Assembly: GCA_900551635.1 (NCBI GenBank)
Contig: URWQ01000016.1
Span: forward strand, 1-14,647
Source: an uncultured Collinsella sp.
Lineage (GTDB): Bacteria; Actinomycetota; Coriobacteriia; Coriobacteriales; Coriobacteriaceae
Direction: 5' to 3'
Length of the DNA stretch: 14,647 nucleotides
Shown: piece by piece, positions 1 through 7,498 of the stretch
Numbering within the stretch: position 1 is the stretch's first letter
Layout: each line of letters starts with the position of its first letter
Translations under genes and position numbers: made by a program
Notes under the pieces: model-generated
Database searches by the model: none
Told to the model about the DNA's origin: nothing
What the model saw: only the letters and a program-made list of their open reading frames with translations

Positions 1-334
1 TCCACGGGAAAGGGGGGCCGACCCCACCACCGGCGGCGGCGATGCCGGAAGCCGTGCCAGGCTGAGCCTTGATCATGACCAGATTATCGGTACGTAGAAC
101 GCCCGTTACGAGCTCGGAAACCATACGCTGCAGGTGCAGGTCCTCTGCCAGAACATAGATGCCCTCAGGGAGCTTACGCAGCCCCATATCGGCAATATCG
201 CGAGAGACAGTCGCCTGCGTGCAATCAAAGCCCATAGCGCGGAGCTCATCGACCAGCACGCGCTGCGTGCGGACGTCCTTATTGCGCACAATATCTCTAA
301 TGGCATCCTGGCGCCCATTGCGTTTTTTAGCCAT
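1..334 (-). CDS. argR: Arginine repressor ArgR, N-terminal part (cut by window edge)
   Basis: The ATG at 334 is preceded by a purine-rich GGAGAGAGGG Shine-Dalgarno and opens a frame starting MAKKRNGRQDAIRDIVRNK. It has the ArgR winged-helix pattern: a stretch around ELRAMGFDCTQATVSRDIADMGL (residues about 28-50), with the TVSRDI recognition-helix signature, then KLPEGIYVL. The start of the arginine-binding and hexamerisation domain follows (LVMIKAQPGTASGIAAA). In the family the protein is about 150-160 residues and represses arginine biosynthesis genes when bound to L-arginine, so roughly one third is outside the window. The final codons at the edge (GGGVGPPFPW) do not fit the family, which normally continues with an ID-rich stretch and a GDDT motif. 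No convincing ARG box was found upstream of its start. Confidence 0.85.
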   Translation of the reverse strand, partial: MAKKRNGRQDAIRDIVRNKDVRTQRVLVDELRAMGFDCTQATVSRDIADMGLRKLPEGIYVLAEDLHLQRMVSELVTGVLRTDNLVMIKAQPGTASGIAAAGGGVGPPFPW

Positions 335-426
335 ACAAACCCTCTCTCCAAAAGATGGCGGAGACAATCAATCAGTGATTGAATAGTTTAACGCTATTTG
401 AAGGCTTTTGTGTATAAGAACGCATT

Positions 427-456
427 TCGAAACAATTCTATGCAAATTTGTTTCGA
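427..456. repeat. Perfect 9-bp inverted repeat downstream of the glycosyltransferase gene and upstream of argR
   Basis: TCGAAACAA at 427-435 and TTGTTTCGA at 448-456 are exact reverse complements separated by 12 bases. The dyad starts 11 bases beyond the glycosyltransferase stop and lies about 95 bases before the argR start. No T-run follows the stem on the minus strand, so it is not a classical intrinsic terminator. An operator for argR transcription or a weak terminator are both possible. The rest of the 132-base gap holds no other gene and no clear promoter. Confidence 0.45.
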
Positions 457-466
457 GATGAGCCGT

Positions 467-1507
467 TTAGGCGGTTTTTGCGCCCGTCCGGTTAAGAAAA
501 GCTGCCAGATGCGTACACATCACGCAGCGCGCGGGCTTGGCGCTGGCGATCGGCCCAAACAACAGACCGAGCCCCCGATGGTTATCCTTGAGCGCGGCGA
601 CCATCTGACGGGTTCGAGGCGCCTCGAGCATATCACGCATACGGGCGGAACGCTCGATTGACGACACCCCATGCGGGCTCAGACACAAATTCTCGATGCA
701 GGCGACCAGTCCGGCAAAGTAGAACTTTTGGGTTGCCAGCTTGAGCCGACCACCGCTATCTGCTTCCGAGAGTGAGTCCGTAAGCTCGTCGAGCGCCCGG
801 GTGTCATCGGATACCTTGGCATACATGGTGGGATCAAAGGCATCTGTAAGCTTAGGTGCCGCGACGTGGAAACAAGCGTCGCCGCAGCCGGAGACGCACT
901 GCGCCCGCGAGAGCGCGCACGCCATAAACCCAACTGTGCGAAACACCTTGTCGCACAAAAGGCATGCCTCAAACAGCGAGCGGCTGTACATCACGCCAGA
1001 GGTCTGAGCGACTAGGCCGCCTAAAATCAACTGGGACAGCCCGGTCACCATCGAAGACTTGTCTTCAATGACAATAGGGGCAACATCCAAGACGCGCGAA
1101 TGGCGCTCTCGATGTGCATCATAGCGGTCGAGCGACACCGTGGGGAACACTATGTCTGCCGCAGTATCGCACGCGATATCGACCATCTTGGAAAGGGACT
1201 GCGGAGCAAGCCACTCATCGGCGTTCATAGCGATGATTTGAGAGCCACGCGAGGCAGCAAAACCGGCACGAAGACAAGCACCGCGCTTCGCGTCCTCGAC
1301 GTCAATCAAATCAATATGGATGTCCCTGTCGGCAGCAACTTGAAGCGAATGGCGCACACCGGGCGCAGCATCGCGGCAGACAACAACAATCTGCAAATCG
1401 TAGAGGTCTTGGTTCTGGATACTCTCGAGCGCACGCATCGCATAGCTGGGCGAACCTTCTACCACAAGGATCACCGAAAGTCGCGGATGCGAGCCACGTC
1501 GAACCAA
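467..1507 (-). CDS. Family 2-like (GT-A fold) glycosyltransferase, orphan
   Basis: This 346-residue protein begins with a GT2-type strand (LSVILVVEGSPS, residues 10-21) followed by the usual ALESIQNQDLYDLQIVVV segment. A KRGACLRAGFAASRGSQII stretch (74-92) leads into NADEWLAP (95-102), the position of the family's DxD metal and nucleotide-sugar motif, here in NAD form. These features support a sugar-transfer role, but donor and acceptor cannot be read. No membrane segment or signal peptide is evident. The C-terminal half is rich in cysteines (for example CGDAC near 210-215 and CVMC near the end) and not recognised. The start is TTG at 1507: it has a GAGAGGA ribosome-binding sequence, and an in-frame TGA lies only nine codons upstream. 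The gene stands alone between truA and argR, so its pathway is not indicated by context. Confidence 0.72.
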   Translation of the reverse strand: MVRRGSHPRLSVILVVEGSPSYAMRALESIQNQDLYDLQIVVVCRDAAPGVRHSLQVAADRDIHIDLIDVEDAKRGACLRAGFAASRGSQIIAMNADEWLAPQSLSKMVDIACDTAADIVFPTVSLDRYDAHRERHSRVLDVAPIVIEDKSSMVTGLSQLILGGLVAQTSGVMYSRSLFEACLLCDKVFRTVGFMACALSRAQCVSGCGDACFHVAAPKLTDAFDPTMYAKVSDDTRALDELTDSLSEADSGGRLKLATQKFYFAGLVACIENLCLSPHGVSSIERSARMRDMLEAPRTRQMVAALKDNHRGLGLLFGPIASAKPARCVMCTHLAAFLNRTGAKTA

Positions 1508-1668
1508 GTTATCCGTCCTCTCGACAGCAATGAATCAAACCGTGGTTCATGGTACACCCCGGCAATAAAAGCAATGAGACACCGGTTGTATTGCACGCCA
1601 AGAACAGATGTTGAACACGCGCAGCCCACAGATGACGGGTGTCGACGCACGACGCGTCGAGCCCTCCC

Positions 1669-2493
1669 CTAGTCGAGCACGACGAGCTCGGCGGGATCGT
1701 AATCCACGCCCATAAACGTAAGGCCGCAGGCAGGAGCCGTGGGGCCCGCAGCGGTACGGTCGCAAGCATCGATGACCTCACGCATCCACTCGGGTTCACG
1801 GCGATGCATGCCAATCTCGACAAGCGTGCCCACGATCGTACGGACCATCGAATGCAGGAACGCATTGCCCTCGATGGTAAACGTCAGGATGTCCTCGCCA
1901 AACGCAATCTCATGGCCAAACTCGGCACGCATCACGCAGCGATGCGTGGGCTTGCCAACGGCCGAGGCAACCTTGCAAAAGCTTTTAAAGTCCTGTTCGC
2001 CCAGCAGCGCGGGGCAGGCAGCAGACATAGCCTCAACATCCAAGGGATAGCGATGCCACCACACGGCACCGCGGGACAGCACGGGGCGCGCATCTCGATC
2101 GGCAATACGGTACGTATACGTACGGGAACGCGCGTCAAAACGTGCAGAAAAGCCTTTACGGGCCCTGTAGACCTCGTTTATGGCGATATCTTTGGGCAGC
2201 AGGGCATCCATGGCCCTCAGCCACCTACGGCGCGTCAGGACAAGCTCAGCGTCCGTTACGGGCACACTAATGTACTGCGCCACCGCATGCACGCCGGCAT
2301 CGGTGCGCCCTGCGCACGTCAGGTCGATCGGACGGCGCAGGAGCGTCTCGATAGCGCGGCGCAGCTCGCCCGCAACCGTCGTCTGGCCAGGCTGCTCGGC
2401 AAAGCCGCTATAGGACGAGCCATCGTAGGCCACGCGGAAAACGAGCGTGGCGTCGAGCTCGGGAATCGAATTGAAATCAGACGGCGCGGTCAT
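1669..2493 (-). CDS. truA: tRNA pseudouridine(38-40) synthase TruA
   Basis: The enzyme isomerises uridines 38, 39 and 40 of the tRNA anticodon stem-loop to pseudouridine. The 274-residue product contains the hallmark CAGRTDAGVHA motif with catalytic Asp65. It also has the N-terminal FRVAYDGSSYSGFAEQPGQ block (about 19-37) and later family blocks such as HRYPLD and FLHSMVRTIVGTLVEIG. Length is normal for the family. The ATG at 2493 was chosen because GGGAG lies five bases upstream; a TTG at 2508 in the same frame would add five residues but has no better ribosome-binding site. The gene starts only about 35 bases after the T-tract of the strong terminator that ends the ribosomal cluster, so it probably relies on read-through or on a promoter inside rplQ. 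truA commonly follows rplQ in bacteria. Confidence 0.95.
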   Translation of the reverse strand: MTAPSDFNSIPELDATLVFRVAYDGSSYSGFAEQPGQTTVAGELRRAIETLLRRPIDLTCAGRTDAGVHAVAQYISVPVTDAELVLTRRRWLRAMDALLPKDIAINEVYRARKGFSARFDARSRTYTYRIADRDARPVLSRGAVWWHRYPLDVEAMSAACPALLGEQDFKSFCKVASAVGKPTHRCVMRAEFGHEIAFGEDILTFTIEGNAFLHSMVRTIVGTLVEIGMHRREPEWMREVIDACDRTAAGPTAPACGLTFMGVDYDPAELVVLD

Positions 2494-2528
2494 GGGCGCT
2501 CCCAACAAACAGGCAATGGCATTTCGAC

Positions 2529-2559
2529 AAAAAAAGAGGGGTACGCGAACGTACCCCTC
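2529..2559 (-). terminator. Intrinsic terminator of the alpha operon (UUCG tetraloop)
   Basis: On the transcribed strand GAGGGGTACG, loop TTCG, CGTACCCCTC form a perfect 10-bp stem (2536-2559). It is followed immediately by seven Ts (2529-2535 read as A on the plus strand). It lies 26 bases after the rplQ stop and before truA. The UUCG loop closed by C-G is a particularly stable tetraloop. Confidence 0.95.
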
Positions 2560-2585
2560 GAATATAGCCTATGCAGACGGATTGT

Positions 2586-3053
2586 CTACTCAGCGGTCTC
2601 CTCAGCAGGAGCCTCCTCGGCAGCCTCGACCTTCTTGGGAGCAGCGGCCTTCTTGGGGGCCGGAGCAGCCTTCTTGGCCTTAGGCGTGCAAGGCTCGGTG
2701 ACGAGCTCCATGATAACGATGGGAGCATTGTCGCCCTTACGGTTACCGAGCTTCATGATGCGGGTGTAACCGCCGTTGCGGTCCTGCCACATACCCTGGG
2801 CAGCCTTGTCGAAGATCTCGGCAACGAGCTGCTTATCGCCGAGCTTGGCGATAGCCAGACGACGAGAGTGCAGGTCGCCCTTCTTGGCCCAAGTGATGAT
2901 CGGATCGACGACCGAACGCAGCGCCTTAGCGCGGGTCTCGGTGGTCTTGATGCGGTCGTTCTCGAAGAGGGCCTTAGCAAGGCTCTTCTTCATGGCCTTG
3001 GTGTGGCTCGCATCGGTGCCGAGCTTCAGGCCCTTCTTAACGTTGTGACGCAT
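2586..3053 (-). CDS. rplQ: 50S ribosomal protein L17
   Basis: Large-subunit protein L17, last gene of the alpha operon. The N-terminal MRHNVKKGLKLGTDASHTKAMKKSLAKALFENDRIKTTETRAKALR region is diagnostic. The 155-residue product is longer than the usual 115-130 because of an Ala/Lys/Pro-rich then Glu-rich tail from about residue 125 (PKKAAAPKKVEAAEEAPAEE). Such low-complexity tails are known on actinobacterial L17. GAGGAG lies upstream of the ATG, and the gap to rpoA is 30 bases. Confidence 0.97.
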   Translation of the reverse strand: MRHNVKKGLKLGTDASHTKAMKKSLAKALFENDRIKTTETRAKALRSVVDPIITWAKKGDLHSRRLAIAKLGDKQLVAEIFDKAAQGMWQDRNGGYTRIMKLGNRKGDNAPIVIMELVTEPCTPKAKKAAPAPKKAAAPKKVEAAEEAPAEETAE

Positions 3054-3083
3054 GGTCTAGTTTCTCCTCAAATATGCGAAGCA

Positions 3084-4025
3084 TTAAGCCTTCAGGCTCA
3101 GGCCCATGGACTCAAGCTTGTCCTTCACTTCCTCGATCGACTTAACACCGAAGTTACGGATGTTGAGCAGATCGTTCTCCGAGAACTCAACAAGCTGACG
3201 GACCGAGTGAATGCTGGCGCGCTTAAGGCAGTTGTAGGAACGGACGGAAAGGTCCAGATCCTCGATCTGCTTGTCCAGCTCGGCGTTGTCGTTGGTGACC
3301 TCGGGAGCGAAGATCGAAGCCTCCTCCTCGACCTCGGGGGTCTCGGCAAGGTTCATAAAGGCGGCCATATGCTGGTTGATGATATTGGCAGCCTGGACCA
3401 CGGCGTCGCGCGGGGCGATGGAGCCGTTGGTCTCGATCTCGAGGACAAGGCGGTCGTAGTCGGTGTGCTGACCGACACGGCAAGCCTCAACGAGCTTGGC
3501 GCAACGGGAAACCGGCGAGTACAGCGAGTCGACGTGGATCACACCGATGGGATCGTTGTCGCGCTTGTTGGCCTCGCCAGAAACATAGCCGCGGCCATAG
3601 CCGATGCGCATGCTCATGGTGAGATGGCCACCCTCGGTGAGCGTAGCGATGTGCTGCTCGGGGTTGACCAGCTCAAACTCGGACGGAATAAAGAAGTCCG
3701 CACCGGTGACCTCGCAGGGGCCGTCAACCGAAATGGTGGCGGTCGCCTCGTCGGTCGTGCCGAGAGCCCTGAAGACAAGACCCTTGACATTCAGGACGAT
3801 GTCGGTGACATCCTCGACCATGTTAGGGATGGTCATGAACTCGTGCTGCGCGCCATCGATCTGAATAGCCTCGACGGCGGCACCCTCGAGCGAGGACAGA
3901 AGAACGCGACGAAGGGAGTTACCCAGCGTATCGCCGTAACCACGCTCGAGCGGCTCGACGGAGACACGAGCAGACGTCTCGTTGATCTCTTCGACCTGAA
4001 CCTGAGGCCTAATGAATTCTGACAT
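3084..4025 (-). CDS. rpoA: DNA-directed RNA polymerase subunit alpha
   Basis: Alpha subunit that dimerises to nucleate RNA polymerase assembly. The N-terminal domain shows RGYGDTLGNSLRRVLLSSLEG (28-48), the dimerisation and beta-binding core, and IPNMVEDVTDIVLNVKGL. The C-terminal domain (about 255-313) reads DLDLSVRSYNCLKRASI then LLNIRNFGVKSIEEVKDKL. It includes the Arg of VRSYNCLKR that corresponds to the UP-element-binding Arg265 of E. coli. Length (313) is typical. GGAGG sits at good spacing before the ATG. It is placed between rpsD and rplQ as in most bacteria. Confidence 0.98.
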   Translation of the reverse strand: MSEFIRPQVQVEEINETSARVSVEPLERGYGDTLGNSLRRVLLSSLEGAAVEAIQIDGAQHEFMTIPNMVEDVTDIVLNVKGLVFRALGTTDEATATISVDGPCEVTGADFFIPSEFELVNPEQHIATLTEGGHLTMSMRIGYGRGYVSGEANKRDNDPIGVIHVDSLYSPVSRCAKLVEACRVGQHTDYDRLVLEIETNGSIAPRDAVVQAANIINQHMAAFMNLAETPEVEEEASIFAPEVTNDNAELDKQIEDLDLSVRSYNCLKRASIHSVRQLVEFSENDLLNIRNFGVKSIEEVKDKLESMGLSLKA

Positions 4026-4057
4026 GTATTACCTCCAGCCTCAGCAGCCCGGATGGA

Positions 4058-4654
4058 CTACTTAGAGTAGAGCTCGACGATGAGCTGCTCGTTGATATCA
4101 CCGCTGATCTGCTCACGCGTCGGCAGAGCGAGCACGTTACCAGACAGCTTCTCGATATCGACCTCGAGCCAGCCAGGGACCTCAAAGCGCTCGGAGGAAA
4201 TCAGGGCCTCCTTGATGGGGAGGAGGTCACGGAACTTCTCGCCGACAGCGACGACGTCGCCGGCCTTGACGCGGTAGGACGGGATGTCCACGCGCTTGCC
4301 GTTCACGGTGAAGTGACCGTGACGGACGGACTGACGAGCCTCTTTGCGGGTGCGGGCGAAGCCAAGACGGAAGACGACGTTGTCGAGGCGAGACTCAAGA
4401 ATGATCATGAGGTTCTCACCGGTGACGCCGTTCATCTTACGGGCCTTGTTGAAGTAGCCGTGGAACTGCTTCTCCAGAACGCCATAGATGAACTTGACCT
4501 TCTGCTTCTCGCGCAGCTGCATGCCGTACTCAGATTCCTTGCGACGGCGCTTGGGCTGACGGATAGATTCCTTCTTGCTGCTGTAACCGAGCTCAGCGGG
4601 ATCGATCCCGAGCTGACGGCAGCGCTTAAGAACAGGAGTCCTGTCGATTGCCAT
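4058..4654 (-). CDS. rpsD: 30S ribosomal protein S4
   Basis: Primary 16S rRNA-binding protein that starts small-subunit assembly; in E. coli S4 also represses the alpha operon. The 198-residue product has the S4 RNA-binding domain around LESRLDNVVFRLGFARTRKEARQSVRHGHFTVNGKRVDIPSYRVKAGD. The N terminus (TPVLKRCRQLGIDP) has only one cysteine, so it is a form without the four-Cys zinc site. The ATG at 4654 lies 19 bases after rpsK. Confidence 0.97.
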   Translation of the reverse strand: MAIDRTPVLKRCRQLGIDPAELGYSSKKESIRQPKRRRKESEYGMQLREKQKVKFIYGVLEKQFHGYFNKARKMNGVTGENLMIILESRLDNVVFRLGFARTRKEARQSVRHGHFTVNGKRVDIPSYRVKAGDVVAVGEKFRDLLPIKEALISSERFEVPGWLEVDIEKLSGNVLALPTREQISGDINEQLIVELYSK

Positions 4655-4673
4655 ATTGATACGATCCTTTCAG

Positions 4674-5078
4674 TTACACGCGGCGACGCTTCTTGGGGCG
4701 GCAGCCGTTGTGCGGAATGGGGGTCTTGTCCTGGATGCTCGAGACCTCGAGGCCAGCAGCCTGGAGAGAGCGGATGGCGGTCTCACGACCGGAGCCGGGG
4801 CCCTTGACGAAGACGGAAACCTTCTTCATACCGTGCTCCATGGCCTGCTTGGCAGCAGCCTCGGCAGCCATCTGGGCAGCGAACGGCGTGGACTTACGGG
4901 AGCCCTTGAAGCCCACCTGGCCAGCCGACTTCCAGGAAATGACGTTGCCCTGGGGATCGGTGATCGAAACGATCGTGTTGTTGAACGTAGAACGAATGTG
5001 AGCCTGGCCCACGGAAATGTTCTTACGGTCCGCGCGCTTCAGACGGGCAGCGCGAACGTTCTTCTTAGCAGTAGCCAT
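4674..5078 (-). CDS. rpsK: 30S ribosomal protein S11
   Basis: Small-subunit platform protein near the E-site mRNA path. The 134-residue sequence carries [16 protein letters not shown] (about 26-41), [27 protein letters not shown] and the C-terminal [18 protein letters not shown], all family signatures. The start has AGGAG upstream of the ATG at 5078. Fourteen bases separate it from rpsM. Confidence 0.98.
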   Translation of the reverse strand: MATAKKNVRAARLKRADRKNISVGQAHIRSTFNNTIVSITDPQGNVISWKSAGQVGFKGSRKSTPFAAQMAAEAAAKQAMEHGMKKVSVFVKGPGSGRETAIRSLQAAGLEVSSIQDKTPIPHNGCRPKKRRRV

Positions 5079-5092
5079 CTATCTAGCGCTCC

Positions 5093-5467
5093 TTATTTCT
5101 TCTTCTTAGCACCGATCTGACGCTTCGGGCCCTTGCGGGTACGAGCGTTAGTGTGGGTGCGCTGGCCGCGGACCGGGAGGCCCTTGCGGTGACGAAGGCC
5201 GCGGTTGCAGCCGATGTCCATAAGGCGCTTGACGTTCTGGTTGCGCTCACGGCGGAGGTCGCCCTCAACCATGATCTGGTTCTTATCGATATAATCGCGG
5301 ATGGCGTTAACCTCATCCTCGGTGAGGTCCTTAACGCGCGTATCCACGTTAACGTTGCACTCGACGCAAATCTTCGTCGCAGTGGTGCGGCCGATGCCGT
5401 AAATGTAGGTCAGACCGATCTCAACGCGCTTCTCACGCGGGAGGTCGACACCATTAATACGGGCCAA
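5093..5467 (-). CDS. rpsM: 30S ribosomal protein S13
   Basis: Small-subunit head protein that contacts the large subunit and P-site tRNA. The 124-residue product begins (M)[25 protein letters not shown] and ends with the lysine-rich [22 protein letters not shown] region typical of S13. The start codon is TTG at 5467, with GAGGAG seven bases upstream. The family's conserved start (ARI.GVDLP) shows no ATG start is being missed. First ribosomal gene after rpmJ (14-base gap). Confidence 0.97.
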   Translation of the reverse strand: MARINGVDLPREKRVEIGLTYIYGIGRTTATKICVECNVNVDTRVKDLTEDEVNAIRDYIDKNQIMVEGDLRRERNQNVKRLMDIGCNRGLRHRKGLPVRGQRTHTNARTRKGPKRQIGAKKKK

Positions 5468-5481
5468 CGTAGTCTCCTCTC

Positions 5482-5595
5482 TTAACCCTGACGCTGCTTA
5501 TGACGGGGGTTCTCGCAAATGACGAGGACCTTGCCATGGCGCCTAATGATTTTGCACTTATCGCACATCTTCTTGACCGAAGGACGTACCTTCAT
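5482..5595 (-). CDS. rpmJ: 50S ribosomal protein L36
   Basis: A 37-residue reading frame translates as [20 protein letters not shown] followed by [17 protein letters not shown], the complete L36 sequence. The zinc ligands of the C+ form are present: Cys11, Cys14, Cys27 and His32. AAGGAAG lies upstream of the ATG at 5595. It sits between infA and rpsM, its usual place. L36 stabilises 23S rRNA structure in the large subunit. Confidence 0.97.
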   Translation of the reverse strand: MKVRPSVKKMCDKCKIIRRHGKVLVICENPRHKQRQG

Positions 5596-5644
5596 CGTTC
5601 TTCCTTTCGGTAGCGCTCAAACTACTTCCCTACTATCTACTCGC

Positions 5645-5721
5645 CCAGCCGCAGGCGTTTAAAACTATGGCTGGTCTTCACACACAATCCGACCGTAGGT
5701 TGAGCTAAGCCTGCAGTCGGA
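5645..5721 (-). promoter_or_regulatory. Two stem-loops in the infA-rpmJ gap
   Basis: The 150-base gap between infA and rpmJ holds two dyads. The first pairs 5688-5695 with 5714-5721 (UCCGACUG with CGGUCGGA in the RNA, one U-G pair) and continues inward with an AGG/CCU pairing. The second pairs 5645-5650 with 5669-5674 (CCAGCC with GGCTGG, 18-base loop). No U-tract follows either, so they look like leader structure or RNA-processing sites, not terminators. No extra gene is visible in the gap. Confidence 0.4.
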
Positions 5722-5745
5722 AATGGAGTGCGTGTATGCGTGCCG

Positions 5746-5964
5746 CTATTTGTAGCGATAGGTGATGCGGCCGCGGGTCAGGTCGTACGGGGAAAGCTCC
5801 ACGACAACCCTGTCACCGGGGAGAATACGGATGTAATTCATTCGGATCTTGCCAGAAATGTTGCACAGAACCGAATGACCGTTCTCGAGCTCGACCTTAA
5901 ACATGGCGTTGGGCAACGGTTCCTTTACCGTACCCTCGAGCTCAATTGCGTCTTCCTTCTTCAC
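5746..5964 (-). CDS. infA: Translation initiation factor IF-1
   Basis: Small OB-fold factor that binds the A site of the 30S subunit during initiation. The sequence [23 protein letters not shown] then [26 protein letters not shown] is unmistakable. The GTG at 5964 gives 72 residues, the usual IF-1 length, and an AGAGAAAG sequence at aligned spacing of about six bases. A TTG at 5970 in frame would add Met-Leu-Val; the choice is uncertain. A 104-base gap separates it from map, more than is usual in this cluster, and holds a candidate promoter. Confidence 0.93.
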   Translation of the reverse strand: MKKEDAIELEGTVKEPLPNAMFKVELENGHSVLCNISGKIRMNYIRILPGDRVVVELSPYDLTRGRITYRYK

Positions 5965-6003
5965 AAGCAATCATCTTTCTCTAGAAAACGACAGCGATTG
6001 AGT

Positions 6004-6032
6004 ATTCTACAACACGTATGCACGCATCGTAA
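6004..6032 (-). promoter_or_regulatory. Candidate promoter for infA and downstream genes
   Basis: On the minus strand TTACGA (6027-6032) and TAGAAT (6004-6009) are separated by exactly 17 bases. The -10 matches five of six consensus positions and the -35 matches three. It lies in the 104-base map-infA gap, where an internal promoter would let infA, rpmJ and the alpha operon be transcribed separately. Confidence 0.35.
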
Positions 6033-6068
6033 TAACTTCGTAATGACTCCACAACTAAATGGAACTTG

Positions 6069-6857
6069 TTACATTTCTCCGCCTTGGAGGGAGCACCAAG
6101 CACCTTGGGCATCCGTGGTGAGAATCACCGGACCGTCATTGGTAATGGCGACGGTGTTCTCGTAGTGCGCGGCGGGCAGGTGATCGTTGGTCGTAACAAT
6201 CCAACCGTCGGAGCCCGTGCTCACATGGTTGGAACCCATCGTAACCATCGGCTCGATGGCAATGACCATGCCGGCCTGGAGGCGAACGCCCCTCCCCTTC
6301 TTTCCATAGTTAGGAACGTTGGGGTCCTCGTGCATCACGCGGCCAATGCCATGGCCTACATAATCACGAAGCACACCGTAACCGTGAGACTCGGCGAGGG
6401 ACTGAACGGCATAACCGACGTCCCCGATATGGTTACCGGGAACAGCCTGCTCGATGGCTGCCTTAAGGCAATCGCGCGTGACCTCGCACAAAGCCTTGGC
6501 TTCGGGCGTGGGGGTGCCGACGAAAAACGTCCAAGCGTTATCGCCGACCCAACCGTCGACAACGGCTCCCGTATCGATGGAGATGATATCGCCATCGCGC
6601 AGGATCATGTCGGGGTTGGGAATACCGTGGACCACGGCATCGTTGATCGATGCGCAAATGGTCCCCGGGAACCCGCCGTAACCCTTAAAGGCCGGGGTGC
6701 CGCCATGCATGCGGATAATCTGCTCCGCGAGCTGATCGAGCTCAAAGGTGGAAACGCCGGGGCGCACCATGGCTCCAACGTGGCGGAGCGCCATCTTAGA
6801 TAGCGCTCCTGCCTTCTTCATCTGCTCGATTTGCGTTGCAGACTTAATCTTGATCAT
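6069..6857 (-). CDS. map: Methionine aminopeptidase, type I
   Basis: Removes the N-terminal methionine from nascent proteins. The 262-residue product carries the expected substrate and metal residues: His77 in VHGIPN, Asp95 in SIDTG, Asp106 in GDNAW, His169 in GHGIG, Glu202 in IEPM and Glu233 in YENTVAI. The N terminus (MIKIKSATQIEQMKKAG) is standard and there is no N-terminal zinc-finger extension. Its ATG overlaps the adk stop as ATGA, implying translational coupling. The adk-map-infA order is typical of Gram-positive spc operons. Confidence 0.97.
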   Translation of the reverse strand: MIKIKSATQIEQMKKAGALSKMALRHVGAMVRPGVSTFELDQLAEQIIRMHGGTPAFKGYGGFPGTICASINDAVVHGIPNPDMILRDGDIISIDTGAVVDGWVGDNAWTFFVGTPTPEAKALCEVTRDCLKAAIEQAVPGNHIGDVGYAVQSLAESHGYGVLRDYVGHGIGRVMHEDPNVPNYGKKGRGVRLQAGMVIAIEPMVTMGSNHVSTGSDGWIVTTNDHLPAAHYENTVAITNDGPVILTTDAQGAWCSLQGGEM

Positions 6858-7480
6858 AGACCGAGAGCCTCTTTGACATCCCCGTACACGGTCTCGCGAG
6901 CCTGGTCACCGTTGACCGACTTGAGCAGACCCTGGCCACGATAGTAGTCGACGAGCGGGCTCGTGGACTTCTCGTAGACGTCGAGACGGTTCTTGATGGT
7001 CTCGGGCTTGTCGTCGTCGCGCTGATACATCTCGCCGCCACACTTGGGGCAGGTAGCATCGGCAGGGGTGCCGGGGGAAACGCATGGGCGGGAAAGTACA
7101 TGGGAAGACAGACGATCGATAATGACCTCGGGGGCCACATCGACCAGAAGGGCGCAGTCGATCTCGCGACCCATGGCGGAGAGCTCGGAATCGAGCGTCA
7201 CAGCCTGGGCGGTGTTGCGCGGGAAGCCGTCGAGGATGAAGCCCTGCTGGGCGTCATCGGCGGCAAGGCGCTCCTTGACAAGGTCGATCACGAGCTGGTC
7301 GGGAACGAGCTCGCCAGCGTCCATGTACTTCTTAGCCTGAATACCAAGCTCGGTGCCACCCTTGACGGCAGCACGCAGCAGGTCGCCCGTGGAAATGTGG
7401 GCGACGCCAAACTCGGCGACGAGCTCCTGTGCGACGGTGCCCTTACCGGCACCCGGAGCTCCGAGCAATACGAGGTTCAT
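6854..7480 (-). CDS. adk: Adenylate kinase
   Basis: Interconverts ATP plus AMP and two ADP. The 208-residue product has the P-loop GAPGAGKGT (7-15), STGDLLRAA in the AMP-binding region, DGFPRN (84-89) and a long-form LID domain. The LID holds Cys133, Cys144 and Cys147 (RPC ... CPKCG), whereas zinc-binding adenylate kinases usually have two CxxC pairs or a CxxC plus Cys/Asp. The stretch between the first Cys and the CPKC pair is short and Gly/Pro-rich. The ATG at 7480 is favoured by GAGGAGG seven bases upstream over an in-frame TTG at 7486. Confidence 0.96.
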   Translation of the reverse strand: MNLVLLGAPGAGKGTVAQELVAEFGVAHISTGDLLRAAVKGGTELGIQAKKYMDAGELVPDQLVIDLVKERLAADDAQQGFILDGFPRNTAQAVTLDSELSAMGREIDCALLVDVAPEVIIDRLSSHVLSRPCVSPGTPADATCPKCGGEMYQRDDDKPETIKNRLDVYEKSTSPLVDYYRGQGLLKSVNGDQARETVYGDVKEALGL

Positions 7481-7498
7481 GAGCAATCCTCCTCTAGC

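Noticed and set aside
370..396. TTGAATAG-N7-CTATTTGAA near the argR start as an ARG box
   Set aside because: The half-site order and spacing do not match the 18-bp TGAATwwwwATTCA operator; only five bases pair.
1509..1550. Short upstream frame MNHGLIHCCREDG ending next to the glycosyltransferase start, as a leader peptide
   Set aside because: It has only a weak ribosome-binding site and no supporting structure or repeated codons; it could be chance.
2571..4022. Long plus-strand open frame of 483 codons antisense to rplQ and rpoA
   Set aside because: It is a mirror of two certain genes in high-GC DNA. Its Leu/Gly/Val/Asp-rich composition is typical of antisense shadows, and it matches no family.
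5968..5970. TTG start for infA adding Met-Leu-Val
   Set aside because: Not excluded, but the GTG two codons later gives the usual 72-residue IF-1 and better spacing to the AGAGAAAG site.
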